From Ruminococcus sp. (GTDB lineage Bacteria; Bacillota; Clostridia; Lachnospirales; Lachnospiraceae): a stretch of DNA of 45,707 bases. This document shows, in pieces, positions 31,394-38,947 of this stretch. The translations under genes were made by a program, and so were the position numbers. The stretch spans positions 1 through 45,707 of the forward strand of contig JAHHTL010000016.1 in assembly GCA_020024635.1 (NCBI GenBank). The letters run 5' to 3'. Within the stretch, counting starts at the first letter, position 1. Each line of letters starts with the position of its first letter. The notes under the pieces were generated by a model. It saw only the letters and a list, made by a program, of their open reading frames with translations. It made no database searches and was not told the origin of the DNA.

Positions 31394-31765
31394 ATGGCAA
31401 AGGATGAAAGAAATACTTACATGATTCAGAACGATTCCAGTTTTGGAGAAGTGCAGATTGCAGATGACGTTGTTTCTTCGATTGCTTCTTTTGCAGCTAC
31501 TGAAGTAGAGGGTGTTGCATCATTAGCTGGAAATACCGGGGGAGAACGTAGCGCAAGATTTAGTATGAAGACACTTTCTAGAGCTGTAAAAGTGGATGTG
31601 CTTGAAGGCGTTGCTACAATTTCCATAGCGTTAAATCTTAAATACAATTTTAATATTATGGACGTTTGCGCAAAGGTTCAAGAAAAGGTGAAAAATGCAG
31701 TAGAGAATATGACTGGATTTGATGTGGCTGATGTAAATATTAAAATTATAGGCATGGAGATGTAG
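31394..31765 (+). CDS. Asp23/Gls24 family envelope stress-type protein (YqhY-like)
   Basis: A 123-residue protein of the Asp23 (DUF322) family. The core GEVQIADDVVSSIASFAATEVEGVA and a VDVLEGVATISIALNLKYNFNIMDVCAKVQEKVKNAVENMTG stretch (read in pieces) are typical. In Bacillus the equivalent locus holds yqhY, between accC and nusB, a gene linked to acetyl-CoA carboxylase control. The position here, between the spoIIIA region and nusB, suggests this is that orthologue. AGGAGG precedes ATG 31394. It has its own promoter and a weak terminator-like hairpin overlapping its stop codon. Confidence 0.88.
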   Translation: MAKDERNTYMIQNDSSFGEVQIADDVVSSIASFAATEVEGVASLAGNTGGERSARFSMKTLSRAVKVDVLEGVATISIALNLKYNFNIMDVCAKVQEKVKNAVENMTGFDVADVNIKIIGMEM

Positions 31766-31780
31766 GATCTCCATGCCTTT
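31751..31780 (+). terminator. Weak terminator-like hairpin overlapping the stop of the Asp23 gene
   Basis: GGCATGGAGAT (31751-31761) pairs perfectly with ATCTCCATGCC (31767-31777) around a 5-base loop holding the stop codon. Only TTTG follows, so termination may be partial and allow read-through into ptsI. Confidence 0.6.
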
Positions 31781-31813
31781 GAAGTCATGTTAAAAATGAA
31801 ATGAGGTGCGACA

Positions 31814-33433
31814 ATGCTTACAATAAATGGAAAAGCAGCCTTTGGAGGAATCGTGATTGGTAAGATCAAAGAATTTTCCAAAGAAAAGAATGTAGTAAGA
31901 AGAACTAAGATTACAGATGTAAAAGAGGAATACACTAGATTTGAAAATGCAAGAGAAATGGCCATTTCACAATTGTCCAAGCTTTATGAAAAAGCAGTGA
32001 AAGAAGTAGGAGAGGCAAATGCAGCAATCTTTGAAGTGCATCAAATGATGTTAGAAGATGATGATTATTTGGATTCTGTAAAAAACATGATTGAAACACA
32101 GATGGTAAATGCGGAATTTGCAGTTGCTACAACAGGAGATAATTTTGCATCTATTTTTTCGGAGATGGATGATGAATATATGAAAGAGCGTGCGGCAGAT
32201 GTTAAGGATATTTCAGAACGTGTGATTCGAATTCTTTCAGGTGTTGCAGATTCCGATGAACTTGCAGGAGAGGAAGAGGCATTTATCGTTGTTGCGGATG
32301 ATCTTGCTCCAAGCGAAACAATTCAACTAGATAGAAGTAAAGTGCTTGCTTTTGTGACAAGAAAAGGTTCTACCAATTCACATACTGCAATTTTGGCAAG
32401 AACGATGAATATTCCGGCACTTGTGTGTACACCACTGGAAAATGATGTGGATGGTAAAATTGCGGTGGTTGATGGAAATTCTGGGAAAATCATACTCGAT
32501 CCAGAAGAAGACACCGTTCTTTTGTATGAAAAGCTCATAAAAGAAGAAAAAGAGCGAAAAGAACTTTTGCTTCGTTTAAAAGGACAAAAAACTGTTACAA
32601 AAAGTGGAAAAGAAATTAAGTTATACGCCAATATAGGCGGTGTTAAAGATGTTGCAGCTGTATTGCAAAATGATGCGGCGGGGATTGGACTTTTTAGAAG
32701 TGAGTTTTTGTATCTGCAAAGTGAGGCTTATCCAACCGAGAACGAACAGTTTAATGCATATAAAACAGTAGCAGAAATGATGGCTGGAAAAAAAGTGATT
32801 ATTCGAACACTGGACATTGGGGCAGACAAGCAGATTGATTATTTTAATCTTGACAAAGAAGAAAACCCAGCATTAGGATATAGAGCAGTTCGTATTTGCC
32901 TTGATCGACCAGAAATATTCAAAACACAACTTCGTGCCCTTTATCGTGCCAGTGCGTATGGCAACATTGCCATTATGGTTCCGATGATAGCATCTTTATG
33001 GGAAGTTCAAAAAGCAAAAGAATTGATAGAACTTGTAAAAGAAGAGTTAAAAGAAGAAGGCATTGCATACGGAAAAGTGGAGTTTGGAATTATGATTGAA
33101 ACTCCGGCAGCAGTGATGATAGCAGATGAACTTGCAAAAGAGGTGGATTTCTTCAGTATTGGGACCAATGATCTTACACAATATACTCTCGCAATTGACC
33201 GTCAAAATGCGAAGTTAGATCTGTTCTATGATGCACACCATCCAGCAGTACTTCGTATGATTCAAATGGTCATCGACAGTGCACATAGAGCCGGTATTTG
33301 GGCAGGAATATGTGGAGAACTGGGGGCAGATACTACCTTGACGGAGACTTTTGTAAAAATGGGAATCGATGAGTTATCTGTGTCGCCAGCTATGGTACTT
33401 CCGGTACGCGATAAGGTTTTAGGGGTTGAGTAA
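31814..33433 (+). CDS. ptsI: PTS phosphoenolpyruvate-protein phosphotransferase (Enzyme I)
   Basis: A 539-residue cytosolic enzyme that takes phosphate from phosphoenolpyruvate and passes it to HPr. The phosphorylated histidine is His190 in GSTNSHTAILAR. The C-terminal barrel has LFRSEFLYL, RTLDIGADKQ, IMIETPAAV, FSIGTNDLTQYTLAIDR and the cysteine-containing GICGELGAD. It is about 30 residues shorter than many relatives but has all main parts. GAGGTG precedes ATG 31814. It lies upstream of ptsH, the reverse of the usual order ptsH-ptsI. Confidence 0.96.
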   Translation: MLTINGKAAFGGIVIGKIKEFSKEKNVVRRTKITDVKEEYTRFENAREMAISQLSKLYEKAVKEVGEANAAIFEVHQMMLEDDDYLDSVKNMIETQMVNAEFAVATTGDNFASIFSEMDDEYMKERAADVKDISERVIRILSGVADSDELAGEEEAFIVVADDLAPSETIQLDRSKVLAFVTRKGSTNSHTAILARTMNIPALVCTPLENDVDGKIAVVDGNSGKIILDPEEDTVLLYEKLIKEEKERKELLLRLKGQKTVTKSGKEIKLYANIGGVKDVAAVLQNDAAGIGLFRSEFLYLQSEAYPTENEQFNAYKTVAEMMAGKKVIIRTLDIGADKQIDYFNLDKEENPALGYRAVRICLDRPEIFKTQLRALYRASAYGNIAIMVPMIASLWEVQKAKELIELVKEELKEEGIAYGKVEFGIMIETPAAVMIADELAKEVDFFSIGTNDLTQYTLAIDRQNAKLDLFYDAHHPAVLRMIQMVIDSAHRAGIWAGICGELGADTTLTETFVKMGIDELSVSPAMVLPVRDKVLGVE

Positions 33434-33441
33434 TAGAACTA

Positions 33442-33471
33442 TTACAAAACTATAAATACAAAAAGTATAAT
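33442..33471 (+). promoter_or_regulatory. Possible separate promoter of ptsH
   Basis: A perfect TATAAT (33466-33471) lies 20 bases before the HPr start, with a poor -35 TTACAA (33442-33447) at 18-base spacing. It may give HPr extra expression over Enzyme I. Confidence 0.45.
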
Positions 33472-33490
33472 TTACATGGAGGAAATTAAA

Positions 33491-33748
33491 ATGAAAACAT
33501 TTCAGTATGAAGTAAAAGATGAGCTTGGAATTCATGCAAGACCAGCAGGAATGCTCGTAAAAGTTGCAAAAGGATTTCAAAGTAAAGTTACGATTGAAAA
33601 AGGAGAAAAAAGTGCAGATGCCTCTCGTCTTATGGCAGTGATGGCGCTTGCTGTTAAACAAGGAGAAGTCGTTACTGTTACGGTAGATGGTGAAGATGAA
33701 GAAGCAGCATTCGAAGGAGTGAAAGCATTCTTTGAAGAAAATCTTTAA
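33491..33748 (+). CDS. ptsH: HPr family phosphocarrier protein, Arg at position 46
   Basis: An 85-residue protein that relays phosphate from Enzyme I to EIIA. The catalytic His15 is in LGIHARPAG. The regulatory loop reads DASRLMAVM, so the usual Ser46 (in KSIMGVM of Bacillus HPr) is Arg46 here, and a serine is at position 45. The fold and length are normal. GGAGG precedes ATG 33491; the in-frame ATG at 33476 includes the ribosome binding site region and is unlikely. It follows ptsI by 57 bases. It could be a sugar-PTS HPr with altered catabolite control, or a subgroup in which the kinase site has moved. Confidence 0.93.
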   Translation: MKTFQYEVKDELGIHARPAGMLVKVAKGFQSKVTIEKGEKSADASRLMAVMALAVKQGEVVTVTVDGEDEEAAFEGVKAFFEENL

Positions 33749-33850
33749 TTATTATAAAGTGTTTCAGCGGATAATACCGAATGAGGTTATGAAAATTTAA
33801 TAATTATATTATATATTTTTAATAAAAATATCCGAAAAGCTTAATATTCA
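33749..33850 (+). other. AT-rich spacer after ptsH
   Basis: Between the ptsH stop and the next promoter I see only very AT-rich sequence with runs of TAATAATTATATTATATATTT type. No clear GC-stem terminator or open frame is visible. It may aid the following strong promoter as an UP-like element, but this is conjecture. Confidence 0.4.
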
Positions 33851-33879
33851 TTGACAAATATTGCTGTAAATAGTATGAT
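33851..33879 (+). promoter_or_regulatory. Strong sigma-A promoter of the EIIA-EIIBC operon
   Basis: A perfect TTGACA (33851-33856) and TATGAT (33874-33879) have a 17-base spacer. Transcription would start near 33886, just before the antiterminator-terminator switch. Confidence 0.88.
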
Positions 33880-33907
33880 GAAACTAATTTAAGGCGTAAA
33901 TAATATG

Positions 33908-33937
33908 TCAGAATTATTACTGCTAAGCAGGAAACCA
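33908..33937 (+). promoter_or_regulatory. Ribonucleic antiterminator (RAT) of BglG/LicT/GlcT type
   Basis: The stretch with ATTATTACTGC, TAA and GCAGGAAACC (33913-33936) matches the RAT pattern of BglG-family targets (GATTGTTACTGC...GCAGGCAAAACC). Its 3' end overlaps the 5' arm of the terminator at 33933-33949, the arrangement that makes the two structures exclusive. The binding protein in this family is controlled by PTS phosphorylation. Confidence 0.85.
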
Positions 33938-33982
33938 AGTTTTACGAACCTCGGGCAGAACGTTTGTAAAATTTGGTTTTTT
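33933..33982 (+). terminator. Leader terminator ahead of EIIA-EIIBC
   Basis: AACCAAGTTTTACGAAC (33933-33949) pairs over 17 positions with GTTTGTAAAATTTGGTT (33962-33978), with two G-T wobbles. Six T (33977-33982) end it. It lies between promoter and EIIA start and overlaps the RAT, so it is a regulated terminator. Confidence 0.88.
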
Positions 33983-34016
33983 ATATGTTCAATTGTTAGA
34001 AAGGAGCAGTTTTAAA

Positions 34017-34502
34017 ATGTTTAATTTATTTAAGAAAAAACAAGACCAAGGGATTATGATTGGTGCCCCAGTGAAAGGAAAAGCCGTTTCAATCAGTGAA
34101 GTGAGTGATCCTACATTTGGTGGAGAAATCCTTGGAAAAGGAGTTGCAATTATTCCAGAAGAAGGAAAAGTTTATGCACCGGCAGACGGTACGATTGATC
34201 TTCTTTTTGATACATGTCATGCGGTTAGTATGACAACTACAGATGGGGTAGAAGTTCTTGTACATATTGGCCTAGATACAGTGGCTTTAAAGGGAGAACA
34301 TTTTACAGCTCATAAAGCAACAGGCGACAGCGTGAAAAAAGGAGATATCTTGATTACAGTTGATTTAGAGGCGATCAAAAACGCTGGATATGATGTGATC
34401 ACGCCGGTTGTAATTTGTAATACAGATGATTATGCGTCTGTAGAGGCTCTTGCAGGAAAAGAAGTAGGTGTAGGAGACGATGTTTTAAAAATTACAAAAT
34501 AA
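34017..34502 (+). CDS. crr: PTS glucose-type EIIA component
   Basis: A 161-residue soluble EIIA of the glucose family. The two active-site histidines are His68 in DTCHAVSMTTTDG and the phosphorylated His83 in VLVHIGLDTVALKG. The N-terminal segment IGAPVKGKAVSISEVSDPTFG and the VYAPADGTI strand are typical. ATG 34017 follows AAGGAG. It is transcribed behind the RAT-controlled terminator and precedes the EIIBC gene by 67 bases. Whether it has the regulatory role of enterobacterial Crr cannot be read here. Confidence 0.92.
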   Translation: MFNLFKKKQDQGIMIGAPVKGKAVSISEVSDPTFGGEILGKGVAIIPEEGKVYAPADGTIDLLFDTCHAVSMTTTDGVEVLVHIGLDTVALKGEHFTAHKATGDSVKKGDILITVDLEAIKNAGYDVITPVVICNTDDYASVEALAGKEVGVGDDVLKITK

Positions 34503-34569
34503 GTAAGATATTTTATCTGGTTTTCCAGTTTAAAATATAAAGGGATTATAAACTAAGGAGGGTAAAGTT

Positions 34570-36039
34570 ATGATGAAATATCTTCAAAAGCTTGGAAAAG
34601 CTTTAATGCTCCCTGTATCTGTTTTACCAATTTGTGGTATCCTTATGGGGATTGGTTACCTTTTCTGTCCTGCAACAATGCAGGGTGGTGATATTAAAGG
34701 TGCATTGCCATTGGTCGGATTTTTCCTTGTGAAAGCAGGGGCTGCTTTGATTGATAACATGGCACTTCTATTTGTTATTGGTGTTGGTGTTGGTATGGCT
34801 GATGACAACGATGGTACAGCTGGTCTTGCGGCTTTAGCATCTTGGCTTATGATGACAACACTTCTTGCAGAAGGAACTGTTACAGTTCTTATGCCATCTA
34901 TCAAAGATAATGCGGATGCAGTGATCGCATTTGGCAAAATTGCCAACCCATTTATTGGTATTCTTGCTGGTATTATTGGTGCTACATGCTACAATAAATT
35001 TAAGAATACAAAATTACCAGATTGGTTATCATTCTTTAGTGGTAAACGTTGCGTAGCAATTGTGGCTGGTGTGGTTTCTATTTTTGTATCTGCAATCTTA
35101 TTGTTTGTATGGCCAATCGTATTTGGAGCATTGATTTCTCTTGGTAAAGCAATTGTAGGACTGGATGCAGTTGGTGCAGGTATCTATGCATTCTTAAACC
35201 GTTTATTGATTCCAACAGGTTTACACCACGCATTAAACAATGTATTCTGGTTTGACACCATAGGACTTGGTGATATTACACACTTCTGGGCTGGCGAAAC
35301 ATCTGCAGATGTAACATGGGATCTTGGAATGTACATGTCAGGATTCTTCCCATGTATGATGTTTGGTATTCCAGGTGCTGCATTGGCTATGATTCAGACA
35401 GCCAAAGAAAATAAAAGGAAGGTTGCAATCGGTTTGGTTGCATCTGCAGCGGTGTGTGCATTTGTTTGTGGTGTTACAGAACCTTTCGAATTTGGATTTA
35501 TGTTCTTAGCTCCTGCTCTTTATATTGTTTACGCATTGTTATATGGTATTTTTACAATGATCACAGTTTTACTTGGATTCCGTGCAGGATTTAGTTTCTC
35601 AGCTGGTGCTACCGATCTTTTATTCTCTGCACCGCTTCCGGCAGCTGCAAAGACATGGATGATTATTCCTCTTGGACTGGCAGCATTCCTTGTATTTTAC
35701 TTGGTATTCCGTTTTGCAATTGTAAAATTCGATCTTAAAACACCAGGTCGTGAAGATGACGATGAAGATGAAAGCAAGGTTCAACTTGCAAACAATGATT
35801 TCACAGAAGTAGCAAGAATCGTACTGGAAGGCGTTGGCGGAAAAGAAAACGTAGCAAGTATTGATAACTGTATTACAAGACTTCGTCTTGAAATCAAAGA
35901 TTATACAAAAGTTGACGAGAAAAAAATCAAATCTGCAGGTGTAGCAGGCGTTATTCGTCCTAGTAAAACAGCTGTTCAGGTTATCATCGGAACAAAAGTA
36001 CAGTTTGTTGCGGATGAATTTAAAAAATTAGCAAAATAA
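34570..36039 (+). CDS. PTS transporter EIIBC, glucose / N-acetylglucosamine type
   Basis: A 489-residue sugar permease with membrane EIIC domain (about 1-385) and cytosolic EIIB domain (about 415-489). EIIC has the substrate-linked GVTEPFEFGF motif and the TGLHHALNNVFWFD segment. The EIIB phosphorylation site is Cys434 in DNCITRLRLE. The acidic linker (EDDDEDES) joins the domains. The family covers glucose, N-acetylglucosamine and maltose carriers, and I cannot decide the sugar, so no ptsG symbol is given. AAGGAGGG precedes ATG 34570; ATG 34573 is an alternative. It ends at a terminator. Confidence 0.92.
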   Translation: MMKYLQKLGKALMLPVSVLPICGILMGIGYLFCPATMQGGDIKGALPLVGFFLVKAGAALIDNMALLFVIGVGVGMADDNDGTAGLAALASWLMMTTLLAEGTVTVLMPSIKDNADAVIAFGKIANPFIGILAGIIGATCYNKFKNTKLPDWLSFFSGKRCVAIVAGVVSIFVSAILLFVWPIVFGALISLGKAIVGLDAVGAGIYAFLNRLLIPTGLHHALNNVFWFDTIGLGDITHFWAGETSADVTWDLGMYMSGFFPCMMFGIPGAALAMIQTAKENKRKVAIGLVASAAVCAFVCGVTEPFEFGFMFLAPALYIVYALLYGIFTMITVLLGFRAGFSFSAGATDLLFSAPLPAAAKTWMIIPLGLAAFLVFYLVFRFAIVKFDLKTPGREDDDEDESKVQLANNDFTEVARIVLEGVGGKENVASIDNCITRLRLEIKDYTKVDEKKIKSAGVAGVIRPSKTAVQVIIGTKVQFVADEFKKLAK

Positions 36040-36064
36040 AATATTAGTATATTAATCCCTTTTA

Positions 36065-36093
36065 GGCGGTCAGAAATGTCTGACCGTCTTTTT
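36065..36093 (+). terminator. Rho-independent terminator after the PTS cassette
   Basis: GGCGGTCAGA (36065-36074) pairs with TCTGACCGTC (36079-36088), with one G-T wobble, followed by five T. Confidence 0.92.
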
Positions 36094-36105
36094 GTTGTAT
36101 ACGCA

Positions 36106-36135
36106 TTGCAAAGGATAGGTAATATGTAGTATAAT
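36106..36135 (+). promoter_or_regulatory. Sigma-A promoter of the nusB-recN gene run
   Basis: TTGCAA (36106-36111) and a perfect TATAAT (36130-36135) are 18 bases apart, 30 bases before nusB. No other terminator is seen until after recN. Confidence 0.75.
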
Positions 36136-36165
36136 AAATGGAAACATAATGAGAAAGGAGCTATT

Positions 36166-36564
36166 ATGGTTAGAAGAGAACTTCGCGAACATATATTTAA
36201 ACTGTTGTTTCAGATAGAATTTAATGAAATGAAGGAAATGCCAGAGCACATAGATTTGTATCTTGATTGTCTAGAACGTGCTTCAGATAGCGATAAGAAG
36301 TATATAAGAGATAAATTTGAATTATTATGTGAAAGAGTAGAAGAAATCGATGCATTAATTAATACGTATGCCACAGGTTGGAAGACATCGAGGATGAATA
36401 AGGTTGACCTTACTCTTTTAAGACTTGCGGTATATGAAATGAAATGGGACGAGGAAGTTCCTGTTAAAGTCGCAATTAATGAAGCAGTTGAACTTGCAAA
36501 GGTATTTAGTGGAGAAGAAGGTCCATCTTTTGTAAATGGAGTTCTTGCAAAAATAGCAGATTAA
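36166..36564 (+). CDS. nusB: Transcription antitermination factor NusB
   Basis: A 132-residue all-helical RNA-binding protein that joins NusE (S10) at boxA in rRNA antitermination. The N-terminal RRELREHIFKLLFQIEF and the C-terminal RLAVYEMKWDEEVPVKVAINEAVELAKVFS followed by SFVNGVLAKIA (read in parts) are characteristic. AAAGGAG precedes ATG 36166. It heads a run of genes in the order seen in many Firmicutes, though without folD. Confidence 0.95.
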   Translation: MVRRELREHIFKLLFQIEFNEMKEMPEHIDLYLDCLERASDSDKKYIRDKFELLCERVEEIDALINTYATGWKTSRMNKVDLTLLRLAVYEMKWDEEVPVKVAINEAVELAKVFSGEEGPSFVNGVLAKIAD

Positions 36565-36631
36565 GATTAATTGAGGGCAGACTGGGCATTATGATACATA
36601 AGCAGTTGTTACCAAAGTTAAGGAGGATACA

Positions 36632-37846
36632 GTGCAGAACGTATATACAGTAAAGCAGGTCAATGCCTATATCAAGAATATGTTTACACAAGATTTCATG
36701 TTAAATAGAATTTATGTAAAAGGTGAAATCTCAAATTGTAAATATCATACATCAGGGCATATATACTTTTCATTAAAAGATCAGTCCGGAACCATAGCCT
36801 GCGTTATGTTTGCAGGCTCAAGGTCAGGACTTTCTTTTCGTATGCAGGAAGGACAACAAGTTGTAGTGCTTGGAAGTATTAGCGTGTATGAAAGAGACGG
36901 AAAATACCAGCTTTATGCAAAGGAAATCATACTAGATGGTGCAGGCCTTCTATATGAAAAATTTGAAAAGTTAAAAAAAGATTTAGAAGAACGAGGATTT
37001 TTTGCTTCAGAATATAAACAGCCAATCCCGAAGTTCGCCAAAAGAGTTGGGATTGTGACAGCACCTACAGGTGCAGCCGTTCGGGATATTATTCAAGTTT
37101 CAAGTCGAAGAAATCCATATGTACAACTCATTTTATATCCGGCGCTTGTGCAAGGGGAAGGGGCTGCTAAGAGTATTGCAAATGGAATTAAGATGTTAGA
37201 AGCTGCGGATGTGGATGTGATCATTGTAGGACGAGGTGGCGGATCGATTGAAGATTTATGGGCGTTTAATGAAGAAATTGTTGCCAGAGCAATCTTTGAT
37301 TGTAAGATTCCGATTATTTCAGCTGTTGGACATCAGACAGATTATACCATTGCGGATTATGTTTCAGATCTACGTGCACCAACGCCTTCTGCTGCGGCAG
37401 AACTTGCGGTCTACGAATATATGGGGACTGTGGAGGTTATGAAAGAATACGAGGGAAGATTACGCAGGAATATTACCCAAAAGATTGAAATGACACGGCA
37501 GATTTCGAAGCAAAAACAACTGAAATTAAAAATGGCTCATCCAAGACAGAAACTAAATGAAAAGAGACAGATGCTCGTTGATTTCGAGCAACGCATTCAA
37601 ATAGATTTTGAAAGATGTTTACAGAGTCGGAAGCATAAGTTTGCAATTTATGTAGAAAAGATGAAAGGATTATCACCACTTGCTAAATTAAGCAGTGGAT
37701 ACTCTTATGTAGAAGATTTATCCCATCATAATCTAAAGTCTGTTCGACAGATCGCATTAGAGGATAAATTACGAATTTACATGACAGACGGTATTGTAAA
37801 TGCCACCGTTACACAAATTGAGGAGGTGACATCAGATGAGCAATGA
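36632..37846 (+). CDS. xseA: Exodeoxyribonuclease VII large subunit
   Basis: A 404-residue nuclease subunit that, with XseB, degrades single-stranded DNA to oligonucleotides. The N-terminal OB fold has FMLNRIYVKGEISNCK and GHIYFSLKDQSG. The catalytic core has GIVTAPTGAAVRDI, GRGGGSIEDLWAFN and SAVGHQTDYTIADYVSDLRAPTPSAAAE (read in pieces). A coiled coil follows, then a C-terminal part with LSSGYSYV. Start GTG 36632 follows AAGGAGG; no ATG is nearby. It overlaps xseB by 11 bases. Confidence 0.95.
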   Translation: MQNVYTVKQVNAYIKNMFTQDFMLNRIYVKGEISNCKYHTSGHIYFSLKDQSGTIACVMFAGSRSGLSFRMQEGQQVVVLGSISVYERDGKYQLYAKEIILDGAGLLYEKFEKLKKDLEERGFFASEYKQPIPKFAKRVGIVTAPTGAAVRDIIQVSSRRNPYVQLILYPALVQGEGAAKSIANGIKMLEAADVDVIIVGRGGGSIEDLWAFNEEIVARAIFDCKIPIISAVGHQTDYTIADYVSDLRAPTPSAAAELAVYEYMGTVEVMKEYEGRLRRNITQKIEMTRQISKQKQLKLKMAHPRQKLNEKRQMLVDFEQRIQIDFERCLQSRKHKFAIYVEKMKGLSPLAKLSSGYSYVEDLSHHNLKSVRQIALEDKLRIYMTDGIVNATVTQIEEVTSDEQ

Positions 37847-38048
37847 AAAAACAGAATCTCTAGAGACGCTATTTGAAACATTAGATGTTGTTGTACAAAG
37901 GCTGGAAAAGGAGGAAATTACTTTGGAAGAATCCTTTTCGCTTTATCAGCAAGGTATGGAATTGCTAAAAAAATGCAACGAAACAATCGACGTTGTTGAG
38001 AAGAAAGTGCAATTGTTAGATGAGAAAGGCGGTTATCATGACTTTTAA
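37836..38048 (+). CDS. xseB: Exodeoxyribonuclease VII small subunit
   Basis: A 70-residue helical protein that binds the XseA stalk. ETLFETLDVVVQRLEKEE and LEESFSLYQQGMELLKKCNE are the standard family segments. GAGGTG lies before ATG 37836, inside the end of xseA. Its end overlaps ispA by 11 bases, so the three genes are translationally coupled. Confidence 0.93.
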   Translation: MSNEKTESLETLFETLDVVVQRLEKEEITLEESFSLYQQGMELLKKCNETIDVVEKKVQLLDEKGGYHDF

Positions 38049-38928
38049 AGAGAAATATCAAGATAAAGTAGTACAAATTGACAAACTATTAATGAGATAT
38101 TGTCCAGCTAAAGAAGGCCACCAGTCTGACATAATGGATGCAATGGAGTATAATCTTCTTGCAGGTGGAAAAAGGATTCGTCCCATGCTTATGCAGGAGG
38201 TGTATCATCTTTTTGGGGGAACAGAGGATATGATAGAGCCGTTTATGGCAGCCATTGAGATGATTCATACGTATTCCCTTGTGCATGATGATCTTCCGGC
38301 TATGGATAATGATGATTACCGAAGAGGCAGAAAGACTACCCATATAGTATATGGGGAAGACATGGCAATTCTTACAGGAGATGCATTACTTAATTATGCA
38401 TTTGAAACGGCCTCCACAGCATTTGATCTTGCCCCTGAAAAAAGTTTTGTGATCGGGAAAGCACTTCAAGTTCTTTCAAAGAAAGCAGGGATTTATGGGA
38501 TGATCGGTGGACAGGTTGTAGATGTAAAATCAACCGGAAAAAGAATCGACGCAGAGACACTTGATTTTATTTACAAACTGAAAACAGCGGCACTTATTGA
38601 AGCGTCTATGATGATTGGAGCTATTCTTGCAGGCGCATCGGATGAGGAAGTGAAAGTGGTGGAGAAAATTGCCGAAAAAGTGGGACTTTCGTTTCAAATT
38701 CAAGACGATATTCTAGATGTGGAAAGTACGGCCGAGGTTCTTGGAAAGCCAATTCATAGTGATGAAAAGAATGATAAAATGACCTACGTTACATGGAAAG
38801 GGTTAAAAGAAGCAACGAAAGTGGTAGAACAAATGTCAAAAGAAGCAGTATCTATGTTGGAAAGTCTTCATCCTTCCGATGATTTTCTTAAACAATTACT
38901 GCTATATCTCATTCACAGGGAGAAGTAA
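38038..38928 (+). CDS. ispA: Polyprenyl synthetase (farnesyl or geranyl diphosphate synthase)
   Basis: A 296-residue prenyltransferase that condenses isopentenyl diphosphate with allylic diphosphates. GGKRIRP (43-49) and the first Asp-rich motif DDLPAMD (84-90) are intact. The second is FQIQDDILD. KTAALIEASMM and the C-terminal region are family-like. I start at ATG 38038; an in-frame ATG at 38020 lies inside xseB and would add six residues. It precedes dxs, so both lie in the isoprenoid pathway. Confidence 0.93.
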   Translation: MTFKEKYQDKVVQIDKLLMRYCPAKEGHQSDIMDAMEYNLLAGGKRIRPMLMQEVYHLFGGTEDMIEPFMAAIEMIHTYSLVHDDLPAMDNDDYRRGRKTTHIVYGEDMAILTGDALLNYAFETASTAFDLAPEKSFVIGKALQVLSKKAGIYGMIGGQVVDVKSTGKRIDAETLDFIYKLKTAALIEASMMIGAILAGASDEEVKVVEKIAEKVGLSFQIQDDILDVESTAEVLGKPIHSDEKNDKMTYVTWKGLKEATKVVEQMSKEAVSMLESLHPSDDFLKQLLLYLIHREK

Positions 38929-38947
38929 ACTATAAAGGAGGTTCCTT

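Noticed and set aside
33749..33850. AT-rich stretch checked for a small gene or origin-like element
   Set aside because: No open frame with ribosome binding site, no repeated DnaA-box-like motifs; only AT-rich sequence.
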